From positions 248,001 through 312,000 of the forward strand of contig LVEI03000001.1 of the NCBI GenBank assembly GCA_001595385.3: a DNA stretch of 64,000 nucleotides, given 5' to 3'. The position numbers were made by a program, and so were the translations under genes. Below are positions 54,664 through 63,848 of this stretch, piece after piece. The DNA is from Deltaproteobacteria bacterium GWC2_55_46 (GTDB taxonomy: Bacteria > Desulfobacterota > GWC2-55-46). Every line of letters begins with the position of its first letter. Positions within the stretch are counted from its first letter, which is position 1. Under the pieces are notes generated by a model. It saw only the letters and a list, made by a program, of their open reading frames with translations. It had not been told where the DNA came from and made no database searches.

Positions 54664-57249
54664 ATGAAAAACGGCATGACGCCCGCGATGCGGCAGTACC
54701 TTGAGATAAAGGCCGAGCACAATGATTGCATCATCTTTTTCAGGATGGGCGATTTCTACGAGATGTTCTTTGACGACGCAAGGCTCGCCGCCAGAGTCCT
54801 CGGCATAGCGCTCACGGCCAGGGACAGGGACCGCGAGATACCCATGTGCGGGGTGCCATACCATTGCGCTTCAGGGTACATAGCGAAGCTCGTGCGAGAA
54901 GGTCACAAGGTCGCAGTCTGCGAACAGATAACAGACCCGGCTGATGCCAAGGGGCTAATAGAGCGGGCCGTATCAAGGATAATAACCCCCGGAATAGCCC
55001 TCGACGAAGAGCTGTTGGACCCAAAGGCCAATAACTTCATAGCCGCGGCCTTTGTTGACAAGAGCGCGTGCGGCTTCTCTTACATGGACGTATCTACAGG
55101 AGAGTTCAGGCTGACACGCACAGACGACCTCGCCTTACTTATAGAAGAAATCAGAAAAATCAGGCCGTTAGAGCTTGTAGTTAAGGATAACTCTCAAGAC
55201 CTGCTTGACCTTCCCGACTCTCCGGTCAGGAAGGTGACCTCTCTTGCCGACCATCACTTCGACCTAAGGGAGGCCGAATCAAGGCTCAACTCGCACTTCG
55301 GCACTGTAACGCTCGACGGCTTCGGCTGCTCAGGGATGCCGGAGGCGATAAGGGCCGCCGGGGCTCTGTTGAATTATATCCGCGGGAACCAGAAGGCGGA
55401 GCTCCATCACGTAAGAAAGCTTTCTCCGTATTATCAGGAGGACTTCCTTATCCTCGATTCGTCGACCAGAAGGAACCTTGAGATAACCCGGAACTTAAGG
55501 ACAGGGGAGAAGGACGGGACTCTCCTTTCTGTCATCGACAGGACACGGACCGCCATGGGCGCAAGGTTACTCAAGTCCTGGCTCCTCCATCCCCTTAAAG
55601 AGGTGTCCGCCATAAAAGGGCGTCTGGACTCTGTCGGGGAGCTTATAGATGAGCGCGAGACAAGGGCGAGCCTGCAGGACGCCATGTCAATGGTCTACGA
55701 CCTCGAAAGGCTTACGGCAAGGCTTTCGCTTGGGGTTGCAGGGCCGAGGGACCTCGTGGCCCTCAAGGACTCGCTCAAGAGGATCCCTGTTATAAAAGAT
55801 CACCTGCGAAAGCTCTCATCCGACATGCTCACAAAAGCGCTCTTATCTACAGATGAGGTGGCTGAGGCCTCTGAATCGATAGATAAGGCCATCTCGGACA
55901 CTCCGCCTATTTCGGTAAAGGACGGAGGCGTCATAAGGGACGGATATTCGGCAGAGCTCGACGAGTTGCGCGATATCGGCTCCGGCGGTAAAGACAGGAT
56001 AGCCTCCCTTGAGGCGCAGGAGAGGGCGCGCACCGGCATAAATACCCTTAAGGTCGGATACAACAGGGTCTTTGGATACTATATCGAGATCACAAAATCG
56101 AACCTCTCGAACGTCCCCGATGATTACATACGCAAGCAGACCCTTGTGAACGCCGAAAGGTTCATAACTCCACAGCTCAAGGAATGGGAGGAGAAGATAT
56201 TAACGTCAGAGGAGAGGGCGCTTAAGCTTGAAGCGGCCCTCTTCAGCGCCCTCGCCGAAGGGCTCAAAAAGTATTGCGTACGGGTGCAGGCCACGGCTGA
56301 TTCTATCGCCACGCTCGACTGCATCGCATCTTTGGCTCAAGCCGCCCAGGAGCATGATTACGCAAGGCCGGTCGTCTCGGAAAGCGGAGCGATCGATATC
56401 GAGGCGGGCAGGCATCCTGTTGTCGAGGCCAATGCCAGGGAGTTCATCTCGAACGACCTGAAACTCGATGACGAAAAGAAGATAATCATACTTACCGGTC
56501 CGAACATGGCTGGAAAATCCACTTATCTCAGGCAGAACGCCCTTATAGTGCTGATGGCCCAGATAGGCTCGTTTGTGCCTGCCTCACGGGCGGCAATCGG
56601 CGTGGTGGACAGGGTATTCACGAGGGTCGGCGCGTCAGACGACCTCTCCAGGGGACAGTCTACCTTTATGGTCGAGATGAGCGAGACCGCCAACATACTC
56701 AATAACGCCACAGCCAGAAGCCTTATAATCCTCGACGAGATAGGCAGGGGAACATCGACCTTCGACGGACTCTCCATCGCGTGGGCCATAGTAGAGCACA
56801 TACACGACAGCCCCGGCCTCGGCGCTAAAACGCTCTTTGCCACGCATTATCATGAGCTTACAGAGCTTTCCTTGACAAAGGAAAGGGTCAAAAATTATAA
56901 TATGGCCGTAAAAGAATGGAATGACAGGATAATCTTCCTGAGGAAGGTGCTCCCCGGGGGCAGCAACCGGAGCTACGGCATTCAAGTTGCCAACATCGCC
57001 GGAGTCCCCGGAGAGGTCATCTCAAGGGCAAAGGAAATATTAAGGAACCTCGAGACTGGAGAGCTGACCGAAGCCGGCATGCCCAGGCTTGCGGCCCACG
57101 GAGAACGGTTTGAAGGACGCGCCCAGATGACGCTCCTGGGCGAAAAAGACCCTGTCCACGAGGAACTGAGGCATATCGATATAGACCGTATGACGCCGCT
57201 TGAGGCCCTTGCCAAGCTTCATGAATTGAAGGAGAAGCTCGAGAATTGA
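54664..57249 (+). CDS. mutS: DNA mismatch repair protein MutS
   Basis: Recognises mismatches and recruits MutL. 861 residues, as in E. coli (853). The mismatch-binding wedge FFRMGDFYEMF (about 25-35) with the Phe-x-Glu, connector, lever and clamp domains and the ATPase with Walker A GPNMAGKSTYLRQ (about 611-623), then DEIGRGTSTFDG and ATHYHEL. The C-terminal region is retained. The ribosome binding site is poor; the ATG four codons later is an alternative. The stop overlaps the next gene as TGATG. Confidence 0.97.
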   Translation: MKNGMTPAMRQYLEIKAEHNDCIIFFRMGDFYEMFFDDARLAARVLGIALTARDRDREIPMCGVPYHCASGYIAKLVREGHKVAVCEQITDPADAKGLIERAVSRIITPGIALDEELLDPKANNFIAAAFVDKSACGFSYMDVSTGEFRLTRTDDLALLIEEIRKIRPLELVVKDNSQDLLDLPDSPVRKVTSLADHHFDLREAESRLNSHFGTVTLDGFGCSGMPEAIRAAGALLNYIRGNQKAELHHVRKLSPYYQEDFLILDSSTRRNLEITRNLRTGEKDGTLLSVIDRTRTAMGARLLKSWLLHPLKEVSAIKGRLDSVGELIDERETRASLQDAMSMVYDLERLTARLSLGVAGPRDLVALKDSLKRIPVIKDHLRKLSSDMLTKALLSTDEVAEASESIDKAISDTPPISVKDGGVIRDGYSAELDELRDIGSGGKDRIASLEAQERARTGINTLKVGYNRVFGYYIEITKSNLSNVPDDYIRKQTLVNAERFITPQLKEWEEKILTSEERALKLEAALFSALAEGLKKYCVRVQATADSIATLDCIASLAQAAQEHDYARPVVSESGAIDIEAGRHPVVEANAREFISNDLKLDDEKKIIILTGPNMAGKSTYLRQNALIVLMAQIGSFVPASRAAIGVVDRVFTRVGASDDLSRGQSTFMVEMSETANILNNATARSLIILDEIGRGTSTFDGLSIAWAIVEHIHDSPGLGAKTLFATHYHELTELSLTKERVKNYNMAVKEWNDRIIFLRKVLPGGSNRSYGIQVANIAGVPGEVISRAKEILRNLETGELTEAGMPRLAAHGERFEGRAQMTLLGEKDPVHEELRHIDIDRMTPLEALAKLHELKEKLEN

Positions 57250-58484
57250 TGCGATTTTCAGCCCTGACAGGCCTACTGCTCATCATCCTTGTCCTGATAC
57301 TAACAGGAGCAGGAGCCGCTGTAGCCAGCGCCGCCCCCAGGGCGGCCGTAACCGATATACGCCACTGGTCCAACCCCAGCTACACAAGGATAGTCATCAA
57401 CGTTAGCTCCAGGACCGGCTTCAGCCACAGGCTCCTGAAGAAGGACCCGTCCATCAATATGGAATGGCGGAGGCTCTATGTTGATATACCCGGAGCGCGC
57501 CTGTCTTCAAGGAGCAAAAAGGCGATACACATAAACGACGGCCTCCTGAAGGCCGCCAGGGCCGGACAGTACGACACCGACACCGTCCGTGTTGTCCTCG
57601 ACATAGAGTCCATAGAGGACTACAAGATATTCTACCTCACCGACCCCTACAGGATAATCATAGACGTGACCGGCGAGAAGGCCCCGGAAAGGAAAGCAGC
57701 GGAGCCTTTGCGCGACAGCTCCGGGAAGGAAGTGCCGCAGATAAGGCAGACCCCCACGGTCCCGGTGATAAAGGCAGACCCGTCGCTCATTCAGCAGCTG
57801 GGACTCAAGGTCAGGAAGATAGTAGTCGACCCCGGACACGGCGGCAAGGACCCAGGGGCTATCGGCAGGGGCGGCCTCCAGGAGAAGGACGTTACCCTGA
57901 AGCTCGGGAAGATGCTCAGGGACAAGCTCGCGGGCGACTCCGGGGCAGAGGTCGTGATGACGAGGGATACCGACATCTTCATCCCGCTCGAGGAAAGGAC
58001 CGCCATCGCGAACAGCCAGGAAGCCGACCTCTTCGTATCCATCCACGTGAACTCGAGCCTTAAAAGGACCTCATCAGGCGTAGAGACTTATATTTTGAGC
58101 ATCTCGAACAACGATGAGGCAAAGAGGGTCGCGGCAAGGGAGAACGCTACGTCAACGAGGTCGGTGAGCGACCTCGAGTTCATACTCAACGACCTTATAA
58201 AGACCGCCAAGACCAACGATTCCGCGAGGCTCGCTACCGTCGTGCAGGACAACATGGTCTTGAAGCTCAGGGAGAAGTTCGACAGCATAAGGAGCAACGG
58301 GGTCAAGGGCGCGCCCTTCTACGTCCTCGTCGGGACCAAGATGCCGGCCATCCTCGTAGAGGTCTCCTTCGTAAGTAACCCTGTGGAGGAAAAACGCCTC
58401 AGGGACGAAAAATACCTCTCGGAGATTGTCGATGGAATCGCCGCGGGGATCATGAAATATATGAACGCTCCAGACGAGGCCTGA
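57249..58484 (+). CDS. N-acetylmuramoyl-L-alanine amidase with AMIN domain (AmiC type)
   Basis: 411 residues from ATG 57249. Signal sequence (about 8-30), AMIN domain (about 35-135, with IRHWSNPSYTRIVINVSS and DPYRIIIDVTG), which targets septal peptidoglycan or the secretin/pilus sites, then Amidase_3 (about 190-405). Zinc site: DPGHGGKDPGAIG, the EKD of QEKDVTLKL and SIHVNSS; catalytic glutamate in ILVEVSFVSN. Cleaves the amide bond between MurNAc and the stem peptide during daughter-cell separation. Located between mutS and glnD, with TGATG coupling to mutS. Confidence 0.93.
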   Translation: MRFSALTGLLLIILVLILTGAGAAVASAAPRAAVTDIRHWSNPSYTRIVINVSSRTGFSHRLLKKDPSINMEWRRLYVDIPGARLSSRSKKAIHINDGLLKAARAGQYDTDTVRVVLDIESIEDYKIFYLTDPYRIIIDVTGEKAPERKAAEPLRDSSGKEVPQIRQTPTVPVIKADPSLIQQLGLKVRKIVVDPGHGGKDPGAIGRGGLQEKDVTLKLGKMLRDKLAGDSGAEVVMTRDTDIFIPLEERTAIANSQEADLFVSIHVNSSLKRTSSGVETYILSISNNDEAKRVAARENATSTRSVSDLEFILNDLIKTAKTNDSARLATVVQDNMVLKLREKFDSIRSNGVKGAPFYVLVGTKMPAILVEVSFVSNPVEEKRLRDEKYLSEIVDGIAAGIMKYMNAPDEA

Positions 58485-58491
58485 TACCGAT

Positions 58492-61146
58492 ATGCCGCAT
58501 ACGATAGTCCTTGATGCCATGAAAAGGGCCGCTGGCCCGCTGGCCCCGGTCGTTAAAGAGCACCTTTCCCTTGGCGAGGAGGAGATGCGCAGGAGGCACC
58601 TGGCCGGAGAGACCGGAAGGGATGTCTGCCGCGCTTACACGTCAATAATAGACAACCTCCTCAAGGCCCTTTACGCCCATAAGTCCGCTGCTTTAAGCCC
58701 GTCTGACAAGACCGTCCTTGTGGCCATGGGCGGCTATGGCAGGGGAGAGCTCAACATGAAGTCTGACATAGACCTCATGCTTGTCCACAAGGGGCGGATA
58801 ACAAAGACCGTTGAGGACTTCACCCAGCAGATGCTCTACTTACTCTGGGACACGGGCCTAGACCTCGGCTTCGCTATCAGGTCCGTACCGGAGTCCATCG
58901 CGCTTGCCAAAGACGACTTAAAGACCATGACCGCCCTTCTTGACCTCAGGTACCTTACCGGGGACAAGGCTCTTTATGACTCGCTCCACAGGAACATCCG
59001 CAAGAACCTCTTCAGCAGGTCGAGGACCCAAACCTTCATAAAAGACAAGCTCGAGGAGACACGGCAGCGCCACGCGAAGTTCGGCGGCTCCATCTACATA
59101 CTCGAGCCAAACGTGAAAGAAGGCGAGGGGGGGCTAAGGGACCTGCAGACCGCGATGTGGGTGGTCAAGGCCAGGAACGGCAAGAACGTCGAGCCCTTCT
59201 CTCTCGGCCTTATAAGGGAGCATGACAAGAAGGCCATGGAGGAATCGCTCGATTATCTTCTGTGGGTCAGAAACGAGCTGCACTTCGGCGCCGGCAGAAA
59301 GACCGACCAGCTCACCTTCGACCACCAGGAGAGGATAGCGGGCCTGCTGGGGTTTGAAAACTCGGAGAAGTCCCTGGCCGTCGAGTCGTTCATGCAGCAG
59401 TACTACAGGCACGCGTCCAACCTGAGCCATTATTCGGGGCTCATGCTCTCCAGGACCCTGCACAGGGAGAAGAAGGTCTTTAACTGGCCGAAGAGGCGGG
59501 CAAGGATAGACCGGAACTTCTACGTATCCGGAGGCGTGCTCTATACCAGGGCGAAAGAGACTATTTTCAAAGAGCCGGCAGCCTCTGTTAAGGCCTTCGA
59601 GTACGCACAGGCATTCGACGTCGAAATAGACCAGTCTGTAAGGGACCAGATACTCGAGGGGCTTGAGGGCGCGGGCGCTAAGTTCAGGACCTCGAAGGAG
59701 GTATCAGAGTCGTTCTTCAAGATACTCAGGGGGAAAAGCGTCTTCAAGTCTCTAACGGAGATGCACAAGCTCAAGTTCCTCGAAAGGTACATACCGGAGT
59801 TCGCGGACATAAGCTGCAGGGTCCAGCATGACATGTACCATGTCTACACGGTGGACGCGCACACCCTTTTCGCGATAAGGGAGATTGAAAGGCTCCGGGG
59901 GCAGTACAGGGCGGATTTCTCGCTCCTTTCGACTCTCTTCGAGGAGATGCCCAACCCTGAGGTGATCTACCTTGCGGTCCTCTTCCATGACATAGGGAAG
60001 GCGCATGGGAAGGGGCACTCGGAGAAGGGCGCGGCCATGATGCCGGAGATACTTAAAAGGCTCCACATGCCTGAGGACGACACCAGCCTTGTAAAGTTCC
60101 TCGTGAGGCACCACCTTTTGCTGGCGGACACGGCCCAGTACAGGGACCTGCATGACGAGAGGCTCATAATTGAGTTCGCCAGAAAGGTGGGGGATATAGA
60201 AAGGCTCAACCTCCTTTACCTCCTTACATTCGCGGATGTTCGCGCCGTAGGGCCCGATGTGTGGAACCAGTGGAAGGGCGCGCTATTTCAGGAGCTGTAC
60301 TTCAAGGCCCTGACTGTATTGGAGCGCGGCACGTTCGAGCCAGAGGAATCCGAGGTGAAGCTCCAGAGGATAAAGGAGAGGGTGAAGGCGATACTTCCTG
60401 AAACGGCGAACCGCTCCGCGGTCGATGACTTTTTCCAGCTCCTGCCGCCCAGGTATTTTCTGTCGACCAGCCCTGAATTCATCGCCGAGCATATGAATGT
60501 CCTCAAGGAGTTCGGCAATGCCCCTTACGCCATGAAGGTCAGGCAGGACTCTTTCAGGGAATACACCGAGTTCATAATATGCACGCATGACGTTCACGCC
60601 CTTTTTTCCATGATAACAGGGGTTATGGCCGCCAACGGGGTGAATATCCTGGGGGCGCAGATAAACACCCTTAAAAACGGGGTCGCCCTCGACATACTGC
60701 AGGTCACAAGCCCTTATGGCGAGTTCATAACAGACGAGGCGAAGCTCAAAAAAATAGAAGCTGACCTATCGGACGTCATCACAGGCCGCGTAAAGGTGGA
60801 AACGCTCGTTAGAAGGCGCAAGCCTTCCATACTCGACAGCAAGGCAAAGCCCAGGGTACGCACATACGTCCAGATAGACAACGAAGTCTCCGAGGCGTAC
60901 ACGGTCCTCGATATCCATACCCAGAACAGGATCGGGCTTCTCTATGACATAACGAGCACGCTCTCAAGGCTTGGGCTTTATATCTACCTGGCGAAGATAT
61001 CTACCAAGGGAGATGAGGCCGCCGATATCTTCTACGTAAAGGACATCTTCGGCCAGAAGATATACTACAAGGAACGCCTGAACGAAATTGCCGACAGGCT
61101 CTATAAGGTGCTGAGCGATGCCCAGCCGGAAAACCAGGCCAAATGA
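58492..61146 (+). CDS. glnD: [Protein-PII] uridylyltransferase / uridylyl-removing enzyme
   Basis: Senses glutamine and modifies the PII protein. 884 residues. Nucleotidyltransferase domain with GGYGRGELNMKSDIDLM (about 80-96), GlnD linker region, HD domain for deuridylylation (LAVLFHDIGKAHGKGH, about 495-510), and two C-terminal ACT domains (about 695-765 and 800-875) that bind glutamine. All catalytic motifs are present, so both activities are expected. ATGA overlap with the recombinase gene that follows. Confidence 0.96.
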   Translation: MPHTIVLDAMKRAAGPLAPVVKEHLSLGEEEMRRRHLAGETGRDVCRAYTSIIDNLLKALYAHKSAALSPSDKTVLVAMGGYGRGELNMKSDIDLMLVHKGRITKTVEDFTQQMLYLLWDTGLDLGFAIRSVPESIALAKDDLKTMTALLDLRYLTGDKALYDSLHRNIRKNLFSRSRTQTFIKDKLEETRQRHAKFGGSIYILEPNVKEGEGGLRDLQTAMWVVKARNGKNVEPFSLGLIREHDKKAMEESLDYLLWVRNELHFGAGRKTDQLTFDHQERIAGLLGFENSEKSLAVESFMQQYYRHASNLSHYSGLMLSRTLHREKKVFNWPKRRARIDRNFYVSGGVLYTRAKETIFKEPAASVKAFEYAQAFDVEIDQSVRDQILEGLEGAGAKFRTSKEVSESFFKILRGKSVFKSLTEMHKLKFLERYIPEFADISCRVQHDMYHVYTVDAHTLFAIREIERLRGQYRADFSLLSTLFEEMPNPEVIYLAVLFHDIGKAHGKGHSEKGAAMMPEILKRLHMPEDDTSLVKFLVRHHLLLADTAQYRDLHDERLIIEFARKVGDIERLNLLYLLTFADVRAVGPDVWNQWKGALFQELYFKALTVLERGTFEPEESEVKLQRIKERVKAILPETANRSAVDDFFQLLPPRYFLSTSPEFIAEHMNVLKEFGNAPYAMKVRQDSFREYTEFIICTHDVHALFSMITGVMAANGVNILGAQINTLKNGVALDILQVTSPYGEFITDEAKLKKIEADLSDVITGRVKVETLVRRRKPSILDSKAKPRVRTYVQIDNEVSEAYTVLDIHTQNRIGLLYDITSTLSRLGLYIYLAKISTKGDEAADIFYVKDIFGQKIYYKERLNEIADRLYKVLSDAQPENQAK

Positions 61147-62039
61147 ACGAGGGAGCGGACCTCATACAGAGGTTCCTCGACTACATAGTGGTCGAAAAGG
61201 GGCTCTCCGAGAACACCCGCCTTGGCTACAGAAAAGACCTCACGAGGTTCCTTGAATATATGTCCGGCAGTGGCAGGGCGCTTGGAAATGCATGCCCTGA
61301 GGACATAAGCGCTTACCTCAAATACCTGCATGATGGCGGCCTGTCTGTACGCTCTTACACAAGGGCGCTCATAGCCCTGAGGGGCTTGTACAGGTTCCTC
61401 GTCCGCAAACACGGTCTTGCCGCCTCTCCATGCTCGAATATCGACATACCAAGGCTGAACAAAAAACTGCCCCATTTCCTGACGCTTGATGAGGTCGAGG
61501 CTCTTCTTTCAGCCCCAAAGGCCGAAGGGGCCCTGGGCCTGCGTGACAAGGCCATGCTTGAAACGCTCTATGCCACCGGCTTGAGGGTCTCTGAGCTTAC
61601 AGGCCTCAGGATAAACGATATAAGCCTTCAGGGAGGATACCTGACGGCCTTTGGCAAGGGTTCGAAGGAAAGGATGGTCCCGCTTGGCGAGGCGGCCATG
61701 TACTGGCTAAAAAGGTATGCAGAGGAGGCAAGGCCGGCGCTTTTAAAGAAAAGGAATAATGCCTTTCTATTCCTCTCCATCAGGGGCACAAGGATGACCC
61801 GCCAGAACTTCTGGGTCCTCATAAAGCGTTACGGGGTCGTCTCTGGCATAGGAAGGGAGAGGACAAAGCCGCATATATTACGCCACTCATTCGCGACACA
61901 TCTTCTTGAGCGGGGCGCTGACTTGAGGATAGTCCAGGCCATGCTCGGCCATTCTGACATCTCGACAACGCAGATATACACCCACATCACCAATGAAAGA
62001 TTGAAAAACCTGCACAAGGCCAGGCACCCAAGGGGATGA
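61143..62039 (+). CDS. xerD: Tyrosine recombinase XerD/XerC (single Xer)
   Basis: 298 residues, the length of chromosomal Xer proteins. N-terminal SAM-like DNA-binding domain (about 5-95, LIQRFLDYIVVEKGLSENTRLGYRKDL) and the catalytic domain with R148 (TGLRVSEL), the beta-hairpin lysine near 171 (GKGSKER), H244-x-x-R247 (HILRHSF), H270 (LGHSD) and nucleophile Y279 (QIYTH). Overall closest to XerD by eye. It is translationally coupled to glnD, so not part of a mobile element, yet a dif-like sequence lies about 110 bp downstream. Confidence 0.94.
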   Translation: MNEGADLIQRFLDYIVVEKGLSENTRLGYRKDLTRFLEYMSGSGRALGNACPEDISAYLKYLHDGGLSVRSYTRALIALRGLYRFLVRKHGLAASPCSNIDIPRLNKKLPHFLTLDEVEALLSAPKAEGALGLRDKAMLETLYATGLRVSELTGLRINDISLQGGYLTAFGKGSKERMVPLGEAAMYWLKRYAEEARPALLKKRNNAFLFLSIRGTRMTRQNFWVLIKRYGVVSGIGRERTKPHILRHSFATHLLERGADLRIVQAMLGHSDISTTQIYTHITNERLKNLHKARHPRG

Positions 62040-62149
62040 TAATGATTATAAACTTTATCCTTAAAGACACTGGAATAACACGCAAAAAAGATAGGGGAGC
62101 AAGAGCAGTACGCCGCCCTTAAAAGCCTGCCTCCGCTCTGCACGATGTA

Positions 62150-62177
62150 ATTTGACATAATATCCATTATGCGACAT
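62150..62177 (-). other. dif-like Xer recombination site
   Basis: On the minus strand the 28 bases read ATGTCGCATAA, TGGATA, TTATGTCAAAT. Compared from memory with the E. coli dif (GGTGCGCATAA, TGTATA, TTATGTTAAAT), 22 of 28 match: the XerD arm 10 of 11, the central region 5 of 6, the XerC arm 7 of 11. The inner CATAA/TTATG palindrome is exact. Genes to the left run +, genes to the right run -, as expected where two replication arms meet. Confidence 0.78.
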
Positions 62178-62220
62178 TCCGGGAATGGGCGCGCCGCTTC
62201 CTGCGGCGTAGACAGACAGA

Positions 62221-62262
62221 TGAAGTAAATGTGTTTACATTCTTGAAGTAAAAGTGTTTACA
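62221..62262. repeat. Tandem repeat of a GTAAA-N4-TTTAC palindrome
   Basis: Two 19-bp copies, 62221-62239 and 62244-62262, differ at one position and start 23 bp apart. Each contains the palindrome GTAAA-N4-TTTAC. They cover the last codons and stop of the histidine kinase (read on -). They could be an operator pair, or the terminal repeats of a former mobile element. A short CGCCGC/GCGGCG hairpin (62192-62208) lies between them and the dif-like site. Confidence 0.6.
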
Positions 62263-63743
62263 GCCGGAAGGTAGATATAAAACGTAGTCCCGACGTTCAC
62301 CTTTGATTCTACTGTTATGAACCCGGCATGGCTCCTGATGATGGAATAAGCTATAGCGAGCCCCAGTCCCTTCCCCCTCTGCTTGGTCGTGAAATATGGC
62401 TCAAAGAGCCTCTTCAAGTCCTCTTTGGGTATGCCGTGGCCGGTATCCTTGATCGAGACCTTTACATATCGGCCTTCTTCCAATTGAAAGGGGTTCCCTT
62501 TGCCAAGCGATTCGTTTGAGCACTTTACCTCTATCCTGCCACCATTCGGCATGGCCTGCTCAGCGTTGAGGATGATGTTACTCAAGACCTGGGACATCTC
62601 GACCTCATCGGCATCGATAGGCCAGGTCTGCTCAGGACAAATAAGGTCGTATTTTATATTTTCTGCCTTGATGCTGGTGAAAACCGCTTCCTCGATCAAG
62701 GCACTAACAGAAAGGGTCTTCTTATTGATGGTCCCGCCTTTCGCGAAGGTCATGAGCTGCTGGGAGAGGTTTTTTGCCCTGAGGATGACTCTTTCGGCCT
62801 CTATGAGCTTTTTGTGTACCTCGGCTGGATCCTTTTCCTGGTCGGCGGACTCTGCGTTGCCGAGGATTGTCGTTAGCATGTTGTTGAAGTCATGAGCTAT
62901 GCCGCCAGCAAGGAGGCTTAACGCCTCGAGTTTTTGTATCTTAAGGCGTTCTTCCTCGGCTCTCTTTCGCTCGGTTATGTCCCTTATGAAGCCTACAGCC
63001 TTCCATTTGCCATCTACTTTTATCGAGGAAATGGAGAGCTCGATCGGGAATTCGCTATTATCCTTCCGTTTGGCCTCAAACTCCACTATCTTCCCTATAT
63101 TCGGGCCTCTCCCGGTCCGGAAGAACTCATGTACGCCCTTAACGGCTCTTTCGTAATATCTTTCAGGCACTACGAATGGATGCAGGGCCTTTCCCATGAC
63201 CTCTGAACTGGAATAACCCAGCATCTCCTCGGCCCTTCTGTTCCAGAAATATATACCGTCAGGCTCCTCAATGCATATTATGGCATCCGGGGCGGCCTCA
63301 GCAGTGGCACGGAAGAGTTTTTCGCTCTCCTCAAGCGCCATTATAGCCGCGTTCTTTTCCTCCCTTAACTTTTTTTGGCCAAGGGCGCGCTCAACGACGA
63401 CTCCCAGACTGCTAAGGCAGTCTTTAAGGATGTATGCCTCAGCCCCTTGTTTATAGGAATCGAGGGCGGCAGCTTTACTTATGTTCGAGGTGACTATTAC
63501 AAGAGGTATGTCCAGCCCCTTCTGTTTTAAAAGTTCAAGGGCTCGCAATGCGGAGAAATTTTGTGTCCTGTATTCAGAAAGGATAATATCAGGGGTGGGT
63601 TTCAGCTGGGCGAGGAACTCTTCCTCATTATCTATCCGGTGCCAGAGCGGGTCGAGCCCGCTTTTCCTTAGCTCATCTACCAAGAGTCCGGCATTGGCGG
63701 TCGTGTCTTCGATTAAAAGTACTCGGACTTTTTCGTTCCCCAT
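62235..63743 (-). CDS. Receiver-PAS sensor histidine kinase
   Basis: 502 residues from ATG 63743, which has GAGGG just upstream; the frame is open to 63842. Order: receiver domain (about 5-120), PAS (about 140-262), HisKA with H284 (GGIAHDFNN) and HATPase (about 385-495; NIILNAEQAM, DTGHGIPKEDL, GKGLGLAIAYSII). No membrane segment, so cytosolic. The receiver has glutamate, E57, at the phosphoacceptor place (ILSEYR), while the acidic pair and lysine are retained. The C-terminus ends abruptly (YLPAVNTFTSRM), with the last residues encoded by the tandem repeat. The partner regulator may be the partial upstream gene. Confidence 0.87.
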   Translation of the reverse strand: MGNEKVRVLLIEDTTANAGLLVDELRKSGLDPLWHRIDNEEEFLAQLKPTPDIILSEYRTQNFSALRALELLKQKGLDIPLVIVTSNISKAAALDSYKQGAEAYILKDCLSSLGVVVERALGQKKLREEKNAAIMALEESEKLFRATAEAAPDAIICIEEPDGIYFWNRRAEEMLGYSSSEVMGKALHPFVVPERYYERAVKGVHEFFRTGRGPNIGKIVEFEAKRKDNSEFPIELSISSIKVDGKWKAVGFIRDITERKRAEEERLKIQKLEALSLLAGGIAHDFNNMLTTILGNAESADQEKDPAEVHKKLIEAERVILRAKNLSQQLMTFAKGGTINKKTLSVSALIEEAVFTSIKAENIKYDLICPEQTWPIDADEVEMSQVLSNIILNAEQAMPNGGRIEVKCSNESLGKGNPFQLEEGRYVKVSIKDTGHGIPKEDLKRLFEPYFTTKQRGKGLGLAIAYSIIRSHAGFITVESKVNVGTTFYIYLPAVNTFTSRM

Positions 63744-63848
63744 CGCCCTCAATGCCTCCCCTGTCGAGTATAGAGACGATTTCAGTGTTTGCAACACACA
63801 TTTCATGTTGACTTTAAAATAGAGGGTTTGAGTGCTCATCAAAGATGC

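Noticed and set aside
61143-62039. Phage or integron integrase instead of chromosomal Xer
   Set aside because: Length, domain layout and translational coupling to glnD fit chromosomal XerC/D; no phage or cassette genes are nearby.
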